This document shows, one piece after another, positions 35,001 to 43,256 of a stretch of 64,000 nucleotides of DNA. Location of the stretch: positions 12,646,222 to 12,710,221 of the forward strand of contig NC_065883.2 of the NCBI RefSeq assembly GCF_932274485.2. Reading direction: 5' to 3'. The DNA is from Patella vulgata (taxonomy: Eukaryota; Mollusca; Gastropoda; Patellidae). Both the position numbers and the translations under genes were made by a program. Position 1 is the first letter of the stretch. Each line of letters starts with the position of its first letter. The notes under the pieces were generated by a model. It searched no databases. It was not told where the DNA came from and saw only the letters and a program-made list of their open reading frames with translations.

Positions 35001-37294
35001 TCAGGGGTCATAATCCAGGAAATTACAGTCATATCGAAAGGAAACCACCAAGATCTTTTGGAAGTTTCATCAAGATCAAGTGAAAATTGTGACCCTAACT
35101 CTAATGGGTCCACAACCTTGGTATTACATACTTTTACACTACTTGTGTACAAGTAGCAGTCATTTTGTAAAGCAGTTTCATCCCATTTTCACTAAATTCG
35201 AACATAACCATCATTAGGGTGATACGGTGATATATTTAACCGTTTAAATCAAATAAAATGTTTGACCTATGGCGGTTCCACAAGTTAAAAAAAAAGGTGA
35301 TTTTTGTACAATCAGGGGCCATAATCCAGGAAGTTATGGTCCGGTATGAGCATATATCTAAAGGAACCAAGATCTTTGGATTATAAACATACATTTTAAG
35401 TTTCATCAAAAATGGATAGAAATTGTGACTTTTAGAGGATCCTCAACAGTGATGGGATTTCAAAACCCCATTCAAAATATGATCATAAATCCGAGAATAT
35501 GCCATCAAAATAGACGCGTAAAATTTGTCACATATTCATTTCATAGATTCACATGTCTCGCGAGATTTTTACTTCTGTTTCAGTTATCGTACTATAACCG
35601 TCATCCCCGCAAACCTCAGCAGATTCAGGTACCCGACATCTAGTCTCGGCTGTATGACGAAGTCAGCCATTGGAACTACTTTCAAGTTGCCGGATTACCA
35701 ATGGCATTGCCTATGACGACGTCGTTGAAGAATGTTTTTTCATACAAATATTTCAAAGTCTGAAGCTGTTTTTCTTTCAAGTTTATCAGATTTTCTTCAA
35801 AAAAGAACAACTTTGCTCTGAAAATTTTAAACACACTTTGAACGACGCAATTCTGATAACTTCTGTTTTAAAGCGGCAAGTTTCCTAATAAGTAAACCGG
35901 TGCCGCATCGCAATTGTATAGGAGTTGGTTCATATCATTTACCGTCATATAGCTGAAGCTAGATATAGAGTAACGGAATCTGCCGAGGTTTGCCGAGTGC
36001 TATAACCGTGTGCAATGTCTAGTATTTTTGGGATATGTGTGTGTGTGTGAAATAGCTTTATTTAACGCTCGCTTCCAACGAAGTGATATCGCAGACAAGT
36101 TATCTGATACATATTGATTTGGGGTGTTACGTACTATTAGGATATGTGACATATATGACTAATTTGTATGTGCTGTCCGCCGACATCAAGGAGATTAAAA
36201 CATCCAATAATGGGGAAATCATGGGTCAATCATGTAGATTAAGTTTAAAATAAATTATAATCACTCTTATTGGATTGATACATATCCCGACAAAGGAGAA
36301 GCAATGATTTCTGTTCAGGATTGGATTGATGAATTGTCTGATAAAGGATTAAGGCAGATTAACTAGTTAATCAAGGTAGGTGTATAGGCGGTATAACACG
36401 ATAATTACGTTGATCAATTAATTACCTAATCAATCCAGCGTATTATCAACGATCGGGTTGAGTGGTAGTTATACACTCGGTAAACTATATTTTACATATA
36501 TTATGCAAGAGCTAAATCTGCCTATTGCAGGTCTTTCTTCAGGCCTGAAATGTTATATAAACTATTAATTAGACATTGATTAACGTATCCAGACCATAAT
36601 CAACTCTCGATGTCAACGCTAGCCTGCGATAATTGTTGGATTATGATCTGATTTGCTGCATAACTTTCCTTCTCGATTTAACCATTAAATGGATAATCAA
36701 GACTATGATTTTTGTCGTACCGACTTTAGTAATGATGACCGAGGCTATGCGGAACTTTCGATTCATAGTGGCTCAATTTGAATGAAATTTTCAGCAAAAT
36801 GCCTTTACATTATCTAGTTTTTAACTATTATAGTGAGAACTGCCAACTTGTTATCTAATCTCCCATAATGTATCTTTCATTTTGGAATTTTGAATATTAT
36901 TCACCATGTCTTGATGTCCGATTGGGCGAAATCCCATCTCTGGTCCACAACCTTGGTATTACAGACTTTTACACTATTTGTGTACAAAGAGCGGCCATTT
37001 TGTCCGGCAGTTTCGGTTGGATTTTTATGAAACTCAAACTCAACCTTCATTGGGATGTAACATTATTGATTTTTCAAAGTTGCAGAGAATCTTTGTTTAC
37101 AAACCGATTTTGACAAAACTTTCAGAATAAGCACCAAAACCAAGCACTTGAAATAAAACTTCTTACTAATGCTTGACTAGTATAGTATTACTAATAACAC
37201 AAGGTTAATCACCCACCATATTGTTTTGAATCTTTGAAGATATTTCATCTGTTATCATCTCACAATACTCACTAGTTCTAACACTTTCCATCAT
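22014..37294 (-). CDS. Six-exon gene, unnamed coiled-coil protein with possible SUMO-interaction motif
   Basis: Coding exons in transcript order: 37294-37217, 34763-34661, 33681-33583, 30749-30591, 23316-23198 and 22124-22014. Every donor/acceptor pair fits in phase (0, 1, 1, 1, 0) and the sum is 669 bases, that is 222 residues plus TAA. Residues 27-93 and about 115-146 are rich in Lys, Glu, Asp and Leu with heptad-like spacing and are probably coiled coil. Residues 150-158 are beta-like. Residues 163-174 read DDDSIHILSDDE, a hydrophobic core flanked by acids as in SUMO-interaction motifs. The C-terminus is basic. There is no signal peptide or membrane segment, so it is probably nuclear or cytosolic. 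I do not recognise the family. The coding sequence is unbroken across 15 kb of repeat-filled introns, which supports a real host gene. Confidence 0.68.
22159..22430 (-). mobile_element. SINE A, full length, in intron 5 of the coiled-coil gene
   Basis: (GA)n, conserved end, central domain and tRNA head with CGTGCTAAGCATTCGGC. It lies in sense with the host gene's transcription. Confidence 0.85.
22640..23075. repeat. Minisatellite, about 26-bp unit, in intron 5
   Basis: About 16 imperfect copies of GTGAAATAATAACACCTTTT with an ACATGA linker; more decayed toward 23075. A further lone unit abuts exon 5 at about 23202-23220, so part of exon 5's 3' end may derive from the same repeat. Confidence 0.85.
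23198..23316 (-). CDS. Coiled-coil gene, exon 5 (SIM-like motif)
   Basis: 119 bases, acceptor TTATTACAG and a consensus donor ATG|GTAAGT. It holds the acidic IHILSDDE motif. A weaker internal GTGTTA donor at 23217 would give a different phase that breaks the last exon, so the downstream donor is preferred. Confidence 0.62.
23317..23979. other. Intron 4 (part), nothing recognised
   Basis: Unique-looking A/T-rich intronic DNA. Confidence 0.4.
23992..24268 (-). mobile_element. SINE A, full length, source of the composite at 17.9 kb
   Basis: Flanked by the 12-bp duplication TTTTCAGAGAAG (23980-23991 and 24269-24280). Body and head are intact. The open frame 23788-24288 is only read-through of this SINE. 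Confidence 0.9.
24690..24975 (-). mobile_element. SINE A, full length, 13-bp TSD
   Basis: Flanked by AGTTTGGGTATGA on both sides; all SINE A parts are present. Confidence 0.9.
25213..25520 (-). mobile_element. SINE B, head-truncated
   Basis: ATGAAATGAAATGGGG tail and end, full body to GGAAAATCCAGATGAAC; the tRNA head is missing. The open frame 25228-25557 is this SINE. Confidence 0.85.
25998..26376. mobile_element. MITE (9-bp TSD family), copy 2
   Basis: 379 bp in the orientation opposite to copy 1, in intron 4. The flanks TGAATTGAC and TGTATTAAC agree at seven of nine bases. Confidence 0.8.
26377..26920. other. Intron 4 (part) with loose repeats
   Basis: Motifs TATGCAATTAATATCATAT and AGTATGCATTAAAT recur at roughly 120-130-bp spacing between 25820 and 26560, on both sides of the MITE, indicating an old tandem array. 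Confidence 0.55.
26921..27202 (-). mobile_element. SINE A, full length, with TSD
   Basis: The flanks AACTATAAAAAG and AACTATAGAAAG are near-identical target duplications. Central domain and head are well preserved. Confidence 0.88.
27203..27842. other. Intron 4 (part), nothing recognised
   Basis: A/T-rich intronic DNA. Confidence 0.4.
27843..28165 (+). mobile_element. SINE B, nearly full length
   Basis: Starts at the B box (TTGTTCGATCCCTGC), with the whole body and an end of GGACATTAAACCCCAT plus a TTTCA tail. The very 5' part of the head is missing. Confidence 0.85.
28166..28737. other. Intron 4 (part), nothing recognised
   Basis: No repeat or exon signal seen. Confidence 0.4.
28740..28900 (-). 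mobile_element. SINE A, 5'-truncated, 11-bp TSD
   Basis: Flanked by CATGTCTAACA; the head is missing, consistent with incomplete reverse transcription. Confidence 0.88.
29145..29420 (-). mobile_element. SINE A, full length, with TSD
   Basis: Flanked by ACTTCCGCT. The body is diverged but all parts are present. Confidence 0.85.
29735..30222 (+). mobile_element. SINE B split by a MITE
   Basis: 29735-29920 and 30158-30222 are consecutive parts of one diverged SINE B; the break falls inside the CATACTGTATGGCGTATG stretch. Confidence 0.75.
29921..30157. mobile_element. MITE (9-bp TSD family), copy 3, internally deleted
   Basis: Both ends of the family are present, but about 140 bp of the middle is missing. 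It is inserted into SINE B and is therefore younger than it. Confidence 0.8.
30240..30475 (-). mobile_element. Two SINE A partial copies in tandem
   Basis: 30240-30322 is a diverged central piece lacking a tail. 30323-30475 has (GA)n, end domain and part of the central domain. They sit next to exon 4 of the coiled-coil gene. Confidence 0.7.
30591..30749 (-). CDS. Coiled-coil gene, exon 4
   Basis: 159 bases, acceptor ATTTCTAG, donor AAAG|GTATGA. It encodes an Asp/Ser/Lys-rich linker followed by a basic helix (KRKQAKILESRVKESLEKAG). Confidence 0.68.
30790..31225. repeat. Dispersed repeat, empty-site partner of the pogo-like insertion
   Basis: Matches 54180-54555 plus 56553-56637 (for example CTCTAACTCAATATCATCC and GGTCCCAAATATTAGCGATT), giving the pre-insertion version of the site that holds the 2-kb pogo-like element. 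Confidence 0.75.
31226..32005. other. Intron 3 (part) with a dispersed repeat
   Basis: 31400-31535 matches 58160-58296 (GGATTAATAGGATTATTC and a long A/T segment). Nothing else recognised. Confidence 0.55.
32010..32290 (-). mobile_element. SINE A, near full length
   Basis: Long (GA)n with A interruptions, end domain, central domain and part of the head. Confidence 0.82.
32291..32846. other. Intron 3 (part), nothing recognised
   Basis: No feature supported. Confidence 0.4.
32847..33122 (-). mobile_element. SINE B, head-truncated
   Basis: ATGAAATGAAATGGGG end and a complete body to the AAACCACAC region; the head is absent. Confidence 0.85.
33360..33425. mobile_element. hAT-like end fragment
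   Basis: GGGGTCCATGAGTGG followed by GGGAACCACTG resembles a hAT right terminus. The left partner was not found. Confidence 0.4.
33583..33681 (-). CDS. Coiled-coil gene, exon 3
   Basis: 99 bases, acceptor TATCTTTAG, donor AAAG|GTAACT. The split codons at both ends become Asp, giving a continuous charged helix that ends in an acidic stretch (DTDEILDDKD). Confidence 0.68.
33796..34072 (+). mobile_element. SINE A, full length, in intron 2
   Basis: Head with CTGGGTAGCACGCGCGCACTG, B box, central domain, conserved 3' end and (CT)n; antisense to the host gene. Confidence 0.85.
34267..34582. mobile_element. MITE (9-bp TSD family), copy 4, one end lost
   Basis: The left end CAATCTGATTAAAATATAG and most of the body match. 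The right end decays after ACATCAAACACAAC. Confidence 0.75.
34661..34763 (-). CDS. Coiled-coil gene, exon 2
   Basis: 103 bases, acceptor ATTTTATAG, donor AAAG|GTAATA. It encodes a Leu/Lys-rich helix (AEQEAGHEV to KMDKTEK), phase 0 in and 1 out, predicted coiled coil. Confidence 0.68.
34880..35470. repeat. Dispersed repeat with 'AATCAGGGGCCATAATCC' core
   Basis: Two tandem-like units share TTTTGTACAATCAGGGG and AAGTTTCATCAA at about 300-bp spacing. Related copies lie at 36940-37130 and 57085-57365. Located in intron 1. Confidence 0.65.
35471..36500. other. Intron 1 (part), nothing recognised
   Basis: Short overlapping plus-strand frames at 35425-35888 have no domain or splice support. Confidence 0.4.
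36501..36761. mobile_element. Short deletion copy of the long-TIR element
   Basis: The left inverted repeat (TTATGCAAGAGCTAAATCTG onward) is followed directly by part of the right repeat (GATAATCAAGACTATGATTT region); the 1-kb interior is missing. Confidence 0.75.
36940..37160. repeat. Dispersed repeat
   Basis: CCACAACCTTGGTATTACA and the 'GCGGCCATTTTGTCC' region match 35108-35200. The tail resembles 37440-37560 and 57460-57560. Confidence 0.55.
37217..37294 (-). CDS. Coiled-coil gene, exon 1 (start)
   Basis: On the minus strand, two consecutive ATG codons begin a 26-codon frame that ends at a GTGGGT donor, phase 0. It is the first phase-compatible upstream frame with a start codon before exon 2. 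It is the least certain exon, because the donor is not optimal and no promoter motif was found. Confidence 0.5.
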
Positions 37295-37439
37295 TTTTTA
37301 TTGCCAACGATACTTTATTTGATCATTATACACCTTTCAATGTAATAAAATTGGTCATTTTACAGCGTTATTAATTGCAAATCAAACTTGAAGCATTATC
37401 ACTTGGCTATTTGTATCTTTGGTATACATCTAAATTAAA

Positions 37440-38093
37440 CATTATCAGTATTAAAGGTACTGTACCATAATCTATCACATTAATTTTTTTTAAAATCTGC
37501 TCAGATGCTTTGTTTATAAACTGATATTGATAACATTTTTAGAATATACACCAAATGACTCAATTTATCATTTGGCATTGACCTTTTACCTGATTTCAAA
37601 TTTTTTGTTTTTCTAAAAAATTCAATTTTATAATGTCACATTAAAAAAAATCTAGGTCAAATATCAAAACTCTAATCGCGCAGATCGATTGGAAATTGTC
37701 AATTGTTTCCAAAAATATGATGATATTGAAAATTGGATAAGAATTGTAGGATGAGAAAGATTTTTAAGATTGACTTACATTTTCAAAATGGTGGCACTTT
37801 CGGTGAATTATAACTTTATGAGATTACTCTAAAAAGTTGATAGACAATTCGTATTGACAAATATTTTTAAATAAGGCAAAATTAAAGAAGTTGAAAATCT
37901 GACTTCCTCTTCATAGGGGAGATAATGGGAAAATTTTTGTTGACATTTTTAGCTTAATCCACTCATTTGTAATGTATTCTGAAAGTTTCGAGTCGAAATC
38001 TTCAAAAAAAAAAACCCGTTATGCTCAGAATTTTCACTGTTTTCACTTTTGAGCTTAAAATTAGGCCATACGCATGCATCGTAGAGTCTACAA
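37440..38093. repeat. Dispersed repeat upstream of PHYHIP-like copy A
   Basis: Resembles 57450-57745 at lower identity than the duplicated block that follows, with about 350 bp absent from the right-hand copy. It probably predates the segmental duplication. Confidence 0.55.
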
Positions 38094-38441
38094 TGTCCGA
38101 AACTAAAAGTTGAGAAATACAAACAGTTACAAATTGGTAATAACCCCATTCAAATTGATAATGTGCACAGTAAACAATTTTTTCTTCAGATTATAATTTT
38201 AGTATACAACGTATATAAGTCATAATATTAAAATTATAGCTATCATGTTACTTGAATTAAAATGACTGTGCTTAAAAACCTGTTCTAAGAATTTTCATAT
38301 TTCCACTTACATCTTTACCAGGTAAGTGATTATGTTTAGTTGGAAAAGAAAAGTCAATGCTACAGCTAAAGTTGTTGCTGAGACAGATGCTAAATAGATT
38401 TCATTGTTTGTTGTAGCTTGCAACAAAAGAGTCTCTTTGTT

Positions 38442-38723
38442 CAATTTATGCAGTTTTATTTTCACTTTTAATTCTTTGAAAGAAAATTGCATATCTATAA
38501 GTCAAGAGCATAATACAAAAAAACAATTGGGTAAACCAAGTTTAAACATGATATACATAATCTGACAACTGATTGGGAAAGCCAATTTATGCAGTTTTAT
38601 TTTCACTTTTAATTCTTTGAAAGAAAATTGCATATCTATAAGTCAAGAGCATAATACAAAAAAACAATTGGGTAAACCAAGTTTAAACATGATATACATA
38701 ATCTGACAACTGATTGGGAAAGC
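38442..38723. repeat. Exact 141-bp tandem duplication upstream of PHYHIP-like copy A
   Basis: 38442-38582 and 38583-38723 are identical by eye; copy B has one unit. The change is thus younger than the segmental duplication. It lies 112 bp before the start codon. Confidence 0.9.
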
Positions 38724-38834
38724 CAAGTTTTAAATACGTAATAATTGCATAGAATGTGAATCTCAAGAAGGTCCTGGATAAAAATATTAATTTGTTAGTG
38801 CTAGAAATAAAGATCAACAACAGAACAAGTCAAA

Positions 38835-38849
38835 ATGGTTGAGGAACAA
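38835..38849 (+). CDS. PHYHIPL-like: PHYHIP-like copy A, exon 1 (start codon)
   Basis: Fifteen coding bases encode MVEEQ and are followed directly by GTAAGT. The exon is identical in copy B at 58778. Phase 0 matches exon 2, which has no ATG of its own, so this tiny exon is the best start. Untranslated leader exons further upstream cannot be excluded. Confidence 0.7.
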
Positions 38850-41800
38850 GTAAGTCACTACAATATAATTCAGTAAAACATTTAATATTAAATACAGGTA
38901 ATATTTTCATATTTGCAAGGGATTATTTAGGTAGTCTTCCCTCTTGTCTTACTCATTTCAATATCATAATGCTATTTTGAAAGTCGAAATCTTCCCTTTC
39001 TTTAAAGATACGTTGCTAGGCAACGAAACATACACCCACACAGGCTAAATCGTCCTCAACAAGAGTTGTCACATATTTTTACTTTTTTCGGTAATGAAAC
39101 ATTTATAATACATTAAAATCTGATTAAGAGTAACAACTCATTAAGTAATTATCAGAAAACCATTAGAATTTGTTTGGTTTTTATAAAGTTCTGCCCCATG
39201 CTAACGTTTAGTATACGAAACTTTTAACATCATGGATTTAGCTGTTCAAGTCATAAAAATTCATTGACAATCAATATACTTGTTTGTCTCAAGATCTTAA
39301 ACTCTGTGTATCAATCTGAAGTCAATTGGATGATAACTTTAGCCCCTAGAGCGTCACAAGATTTTTCAAAGTAATCAAGGGCAATAACTCTGGCAGTAAT
39401 TATCAGAAATCACTGAAAATCAATAGGCTTATTTGTCTCATCACCTTAAACACTGTGTATAAACTAAAACTCAATCGGAAATTAGCTTCAGGCTCTAGAG
39501 CATCCACAAGATTTTTTGAAGTGATCAAGGGTCATAACTCTGGCAGTAATTATCGAAAATTGCTGAAAATGAATAGACCTCTTCGTCTCATGACCTTAAA
39601 CACTGTATATAAATTTATTTAAAGTCAATCGGATATTAACTTTAGCCTCTAGAGCGTCCACAAGATTTTTTGAAGTGATCAAGGGCCATAACTCTGTGTA
39701 TAAATTTAACTTTAGCCCATTGAGCGTCCACAATTGCTTGTGGGCGCCAGACCGCTGGACAGACGGGAACGACGACAATATACGACCACATTTCAATGTG
39801 GGCGTATAAAAAGTAACTCAATCTACTATTCCTTCTTTTAAAGGAGAAGTCTCAGTTTTCACAATATTATCCATAAATCAAAACTTTTTATATTAATAAT
39901 CTTATGCTAAATAAAATGCAAAGAAATTTCGGTTTGGAAAATGATCTCCAAAACTGTTTATAGGAGATACATAGCTCTTTTAGCACTTGTCTCCAATTTT
40001 CTGTAAGTCACAGCCCCCACCCCCCACCACTTAAACCATGATTTTTCAGATATAACGCGATTGCTAGTCAAAAACTGGATGCTGTTATTTCTATGAGAAC
40101 ATATCACAGAACTTCAGATAGTTGTTTTGGGACCTCAAAAAAGGATTTTAAGAGCCCTCCACACAGTTTTTTAAATGACTGAAAGATAAAGTACCGGGCA
40201 AAAGGAAGTTGACATATGTAAATCCAGTTTTATCTATATAATAATGTTGCAATAAGTTGAGATATCACAGAAAAGGGGGATTGGTTGGTCGAATGGTCAG
40301 CACATGCACGTTGTATCATAAAGTCTGTTCTTGAGTCAACTGGCATGGTTTCGATTCCCTGGTGTACGTGGCAAGAAGTAGGGTCGCCTGTCCAACCTCG
40401 TGGATTTTCTCCACGTCCTCTGGTTTCCCCCCACTGCTAAAGACCCCTTCGCGTAGGACCTAGCTTATGTCGAGTGGATCTTAAACCCCATTTCTCTCTC
40501 TTTTTATTAGACTCTCTCTCATATCCGAAAACATTTGACAAAATATACCCTTGTATACACATCACAGTCACCGAATGCAGGATATGCTGAATTTCCGCAG
40601 TCACAAAAAATCGTAAAACCAGGATTGTGGGTATTTTCTCAAGGTTATTCGGTATGAAAACATTACAGAGATGCCAAGATTAATATTGGAAAAACAAGGC
40701 AGGAGAGAGAGAGAGAGAAATGGGGTTTAACGTCCACTCAACACAAACTAGGTCATTTCGGGACTAACATATGGTTTAATTTTATTTCAATAATTCGCTT
40801 GCGCATAGGGGTCTTTAGCAGTGGGAGATAACCGGAGGACCCGGAGAAAACCCACGAGGTTGGACAGGCGACCCTACTCCTTGTAAACAAGGCAGGGTTA
40901 TTGGTATGGTACAGATGGGACTTCTCAACGGCAAATTGCAATAACATTCCACAGCAGTCCAACGGCCATTAGCAATCTTTTCCAGCAATTTCAATAAACA
41001 GGCCGAACTCAAAACTGACCAAGATCCGGGTCACAACTCCAGCTGAAGACCGCTGTATCGGGACAATTCACCTCCAGAACAGGTTTGTAACTGTGACAGC
41101 AAAGGCAGCCACAGCATTGGGATACCCCATCAACAGACACACTGTCTCCTGATGGCTCCACATCGTTGGTACAAGAGCCTACAGACCATTTCTAGGAATG
41201 ATCTTGAGACCTCAAAACTATCAGTGCAGGTTACAATGGGCAAGAATTGTACATCCTGGCAGCAGGATGATAGGCAATGTGTGCTCTTCACAGATGAAAG
41301 TAGCCTCAACCTGTTCAGAAATGATGGCCAGGTTTGTGTTTATCATCGTAGAGGGGAGAGACTGGCACCTAACTGCACTGAAGATGTTCAGCCTTATGCT
41401 AGTGGTCGCGTAATGATATGGACATGGACTTATGACCAGTAGAGAACAAGACTTGTTTTCATCCATGACAGACCAAAGATACTGAGATGAAGTTCTGCAA
41501 CCTGTGGCAGTGCCATTCATGCAACAGCAACACAGAGTTACATTCTGCAGCATTATAATGCCCGACCACATACTGCTAGACTGGTTCGTGATTTATTTGA
41601 ACAATGTTGACATCCACATATTACCTTGGCCAGTAAGTTCTCCTGACATGAACCTATTAGACCACCCCTGGGATCTTGATCGGCAATTGAGGCAACAGTC
41701 ATATCTCTCGCAAACCGACATCAGCTTGAGCAAGATTGATTGCAAGAATGGCAAAGGATTCCAAATGATGTCATGAGACAGATGACGACATCCATGAGGA

Positions 41801-43211
41801 GATGCGTACGGCAGCCACACACACTATTAATGTTGTGTCTTGTCAAATGATCAGACTGCATATGGACTTATTCGAGGGTTTATCCTTGACACATGTATTT
41901 TTTATGGAATATTTACACAGAGTGTCCACTTTTTTTTGCCGGGTAGTTTATATTTATGATATTCTGTCATTTTGTGTAAATTGAATAATAAACTTCTGAA
42001 GTTATTTCAAACTTCTTTCCTTTTCAAGTAATTAATTAAATCCATTTGAAATAAGTTTGTTTTTCATTTTTGCAGAAAATTTTTTCCATTGGTTCAACAA
42101 TAATCAAAATAACATACGACCGTGACCAAATTAGCAGAATAATTTGTGCTGTTCAAAATACTGACAACAGCGAAACAGATTTCTACTTTCTAAATTGTAC
42201 AAATTTGTGGCAAATCGATCAAAACCAGCAACCTCCAAATACAGAGCTCAAAATTACTATATATGGTCTTAAAATAAATGAACCAAAAGTTATTTTAAGT
42301 AATACAATTATAATCAACAGTTCAGTACATGATATGAGATTAGAAAGTCACAGCGGACATGGCCAATCTCCAATCTCAGTAGCGGTAAGTATAATAACTC
42401 ATTTATTAAAAATAATTAATTATGAGGGATACTTGTATTTTTTAAACTCCTTAAATTCACTCAAACTTAGCAAAGACTTAATAGATTTAAACATGCATGA
42501 TGCAACACAGTTACAATCATGCATGATGTAACACAATAACAGTACAATCATGCATGAAGTAACACAGTAACAGTATAATCATGCATGATGTAACACAGTA
42601 CAGTACAATCATGCATGATGTAACACAGTACAGTACAATCATGCATGATGTAACACACTAACAGTATAATCAGGCATGATGTAACACAGTACAGTACAAT
42701 CATGCATTATGAAACATAGTACAGTACAAATATTACATTTTTTCTACTTTTTGTAGTCTGATGAATTGAAATTCAACGTTGATCAAAGAGTCGATGAAAT
42801 GACCAATGAATCCAGTATTATATTTACATGTGAAGATGTGCCACTACCAACAAGTATTGAATTTAAATATCACTACATTCAGATAATACAAACAACAAGT
42901 ACTACTAATCATGTATCAAGCTACAATGAATATGTTGAATTGACAACCACCGATAACAATGAAATACCATGTGTCAATCTACCATCTAGAGAGGCTGTTA
43001 AATACAAGATTTATAGAGTCTCTCAATCTGGTAATAGATATCATGTGACTAAAACTTCTGACGAATCAGAGTTTATTACTCGTAAGTATGAAACAATTAT
43101 ACCATTACAATCAAATGATTGTATTCAATTGCATCATAAGTCATAATTTATTGGGTGAGGAAGATAACAGAACACATATACAACTGTGGGGACTTCTTTG
43201 TTGATCCATAG

Positions 43212-43256
<45 letters not shown>

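Larger units (their letters stand above)
40194..41943 (+). mobile_element. Tc1-type DNA transposon, broken (intron 1, copy A)
   Basis: Inverted ends of about 32 bp (CCGGGCAAAAGGAAGTTGAC on the left; AGTGTCCAC to TTTTGCCGGG on the right) with TA on both sides. The interior encodes pieces of a Tc1 transposase in several frames: an N-terminal HTH-like part near 40910-41010, then CVLFTDESS (second catalytic region entry), RRGERLAPNC and LPWPVSSPDMN. Frameshifts and stops separate them, so it is inactive. Two SINE A insertions are nested inside and are shared with copy B. Confidence 0.9.

Noticed and set aside
38307-38492. Minus-strand 61-codon frame with a hydrophobic segment and a possible acceptor before its ATG (partner 58394-58576)
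   Set aside because: In copy B a 55-bp difference destroys the frame, part of it is duplicated by the 141-bp tandem event, and the better in-phase start for the minus-strand gene is at 37294.
41152-41442. Possible working Tc1 transposase gene
   Set aside because: Conserved motifs are split over several frames in all three copies; the element is broken.
42487-42732. CRISPR-like regular array with short palindromes
   Set aside because: Spacers are not unique; it is a minisatellite in a eukaryotic intron.
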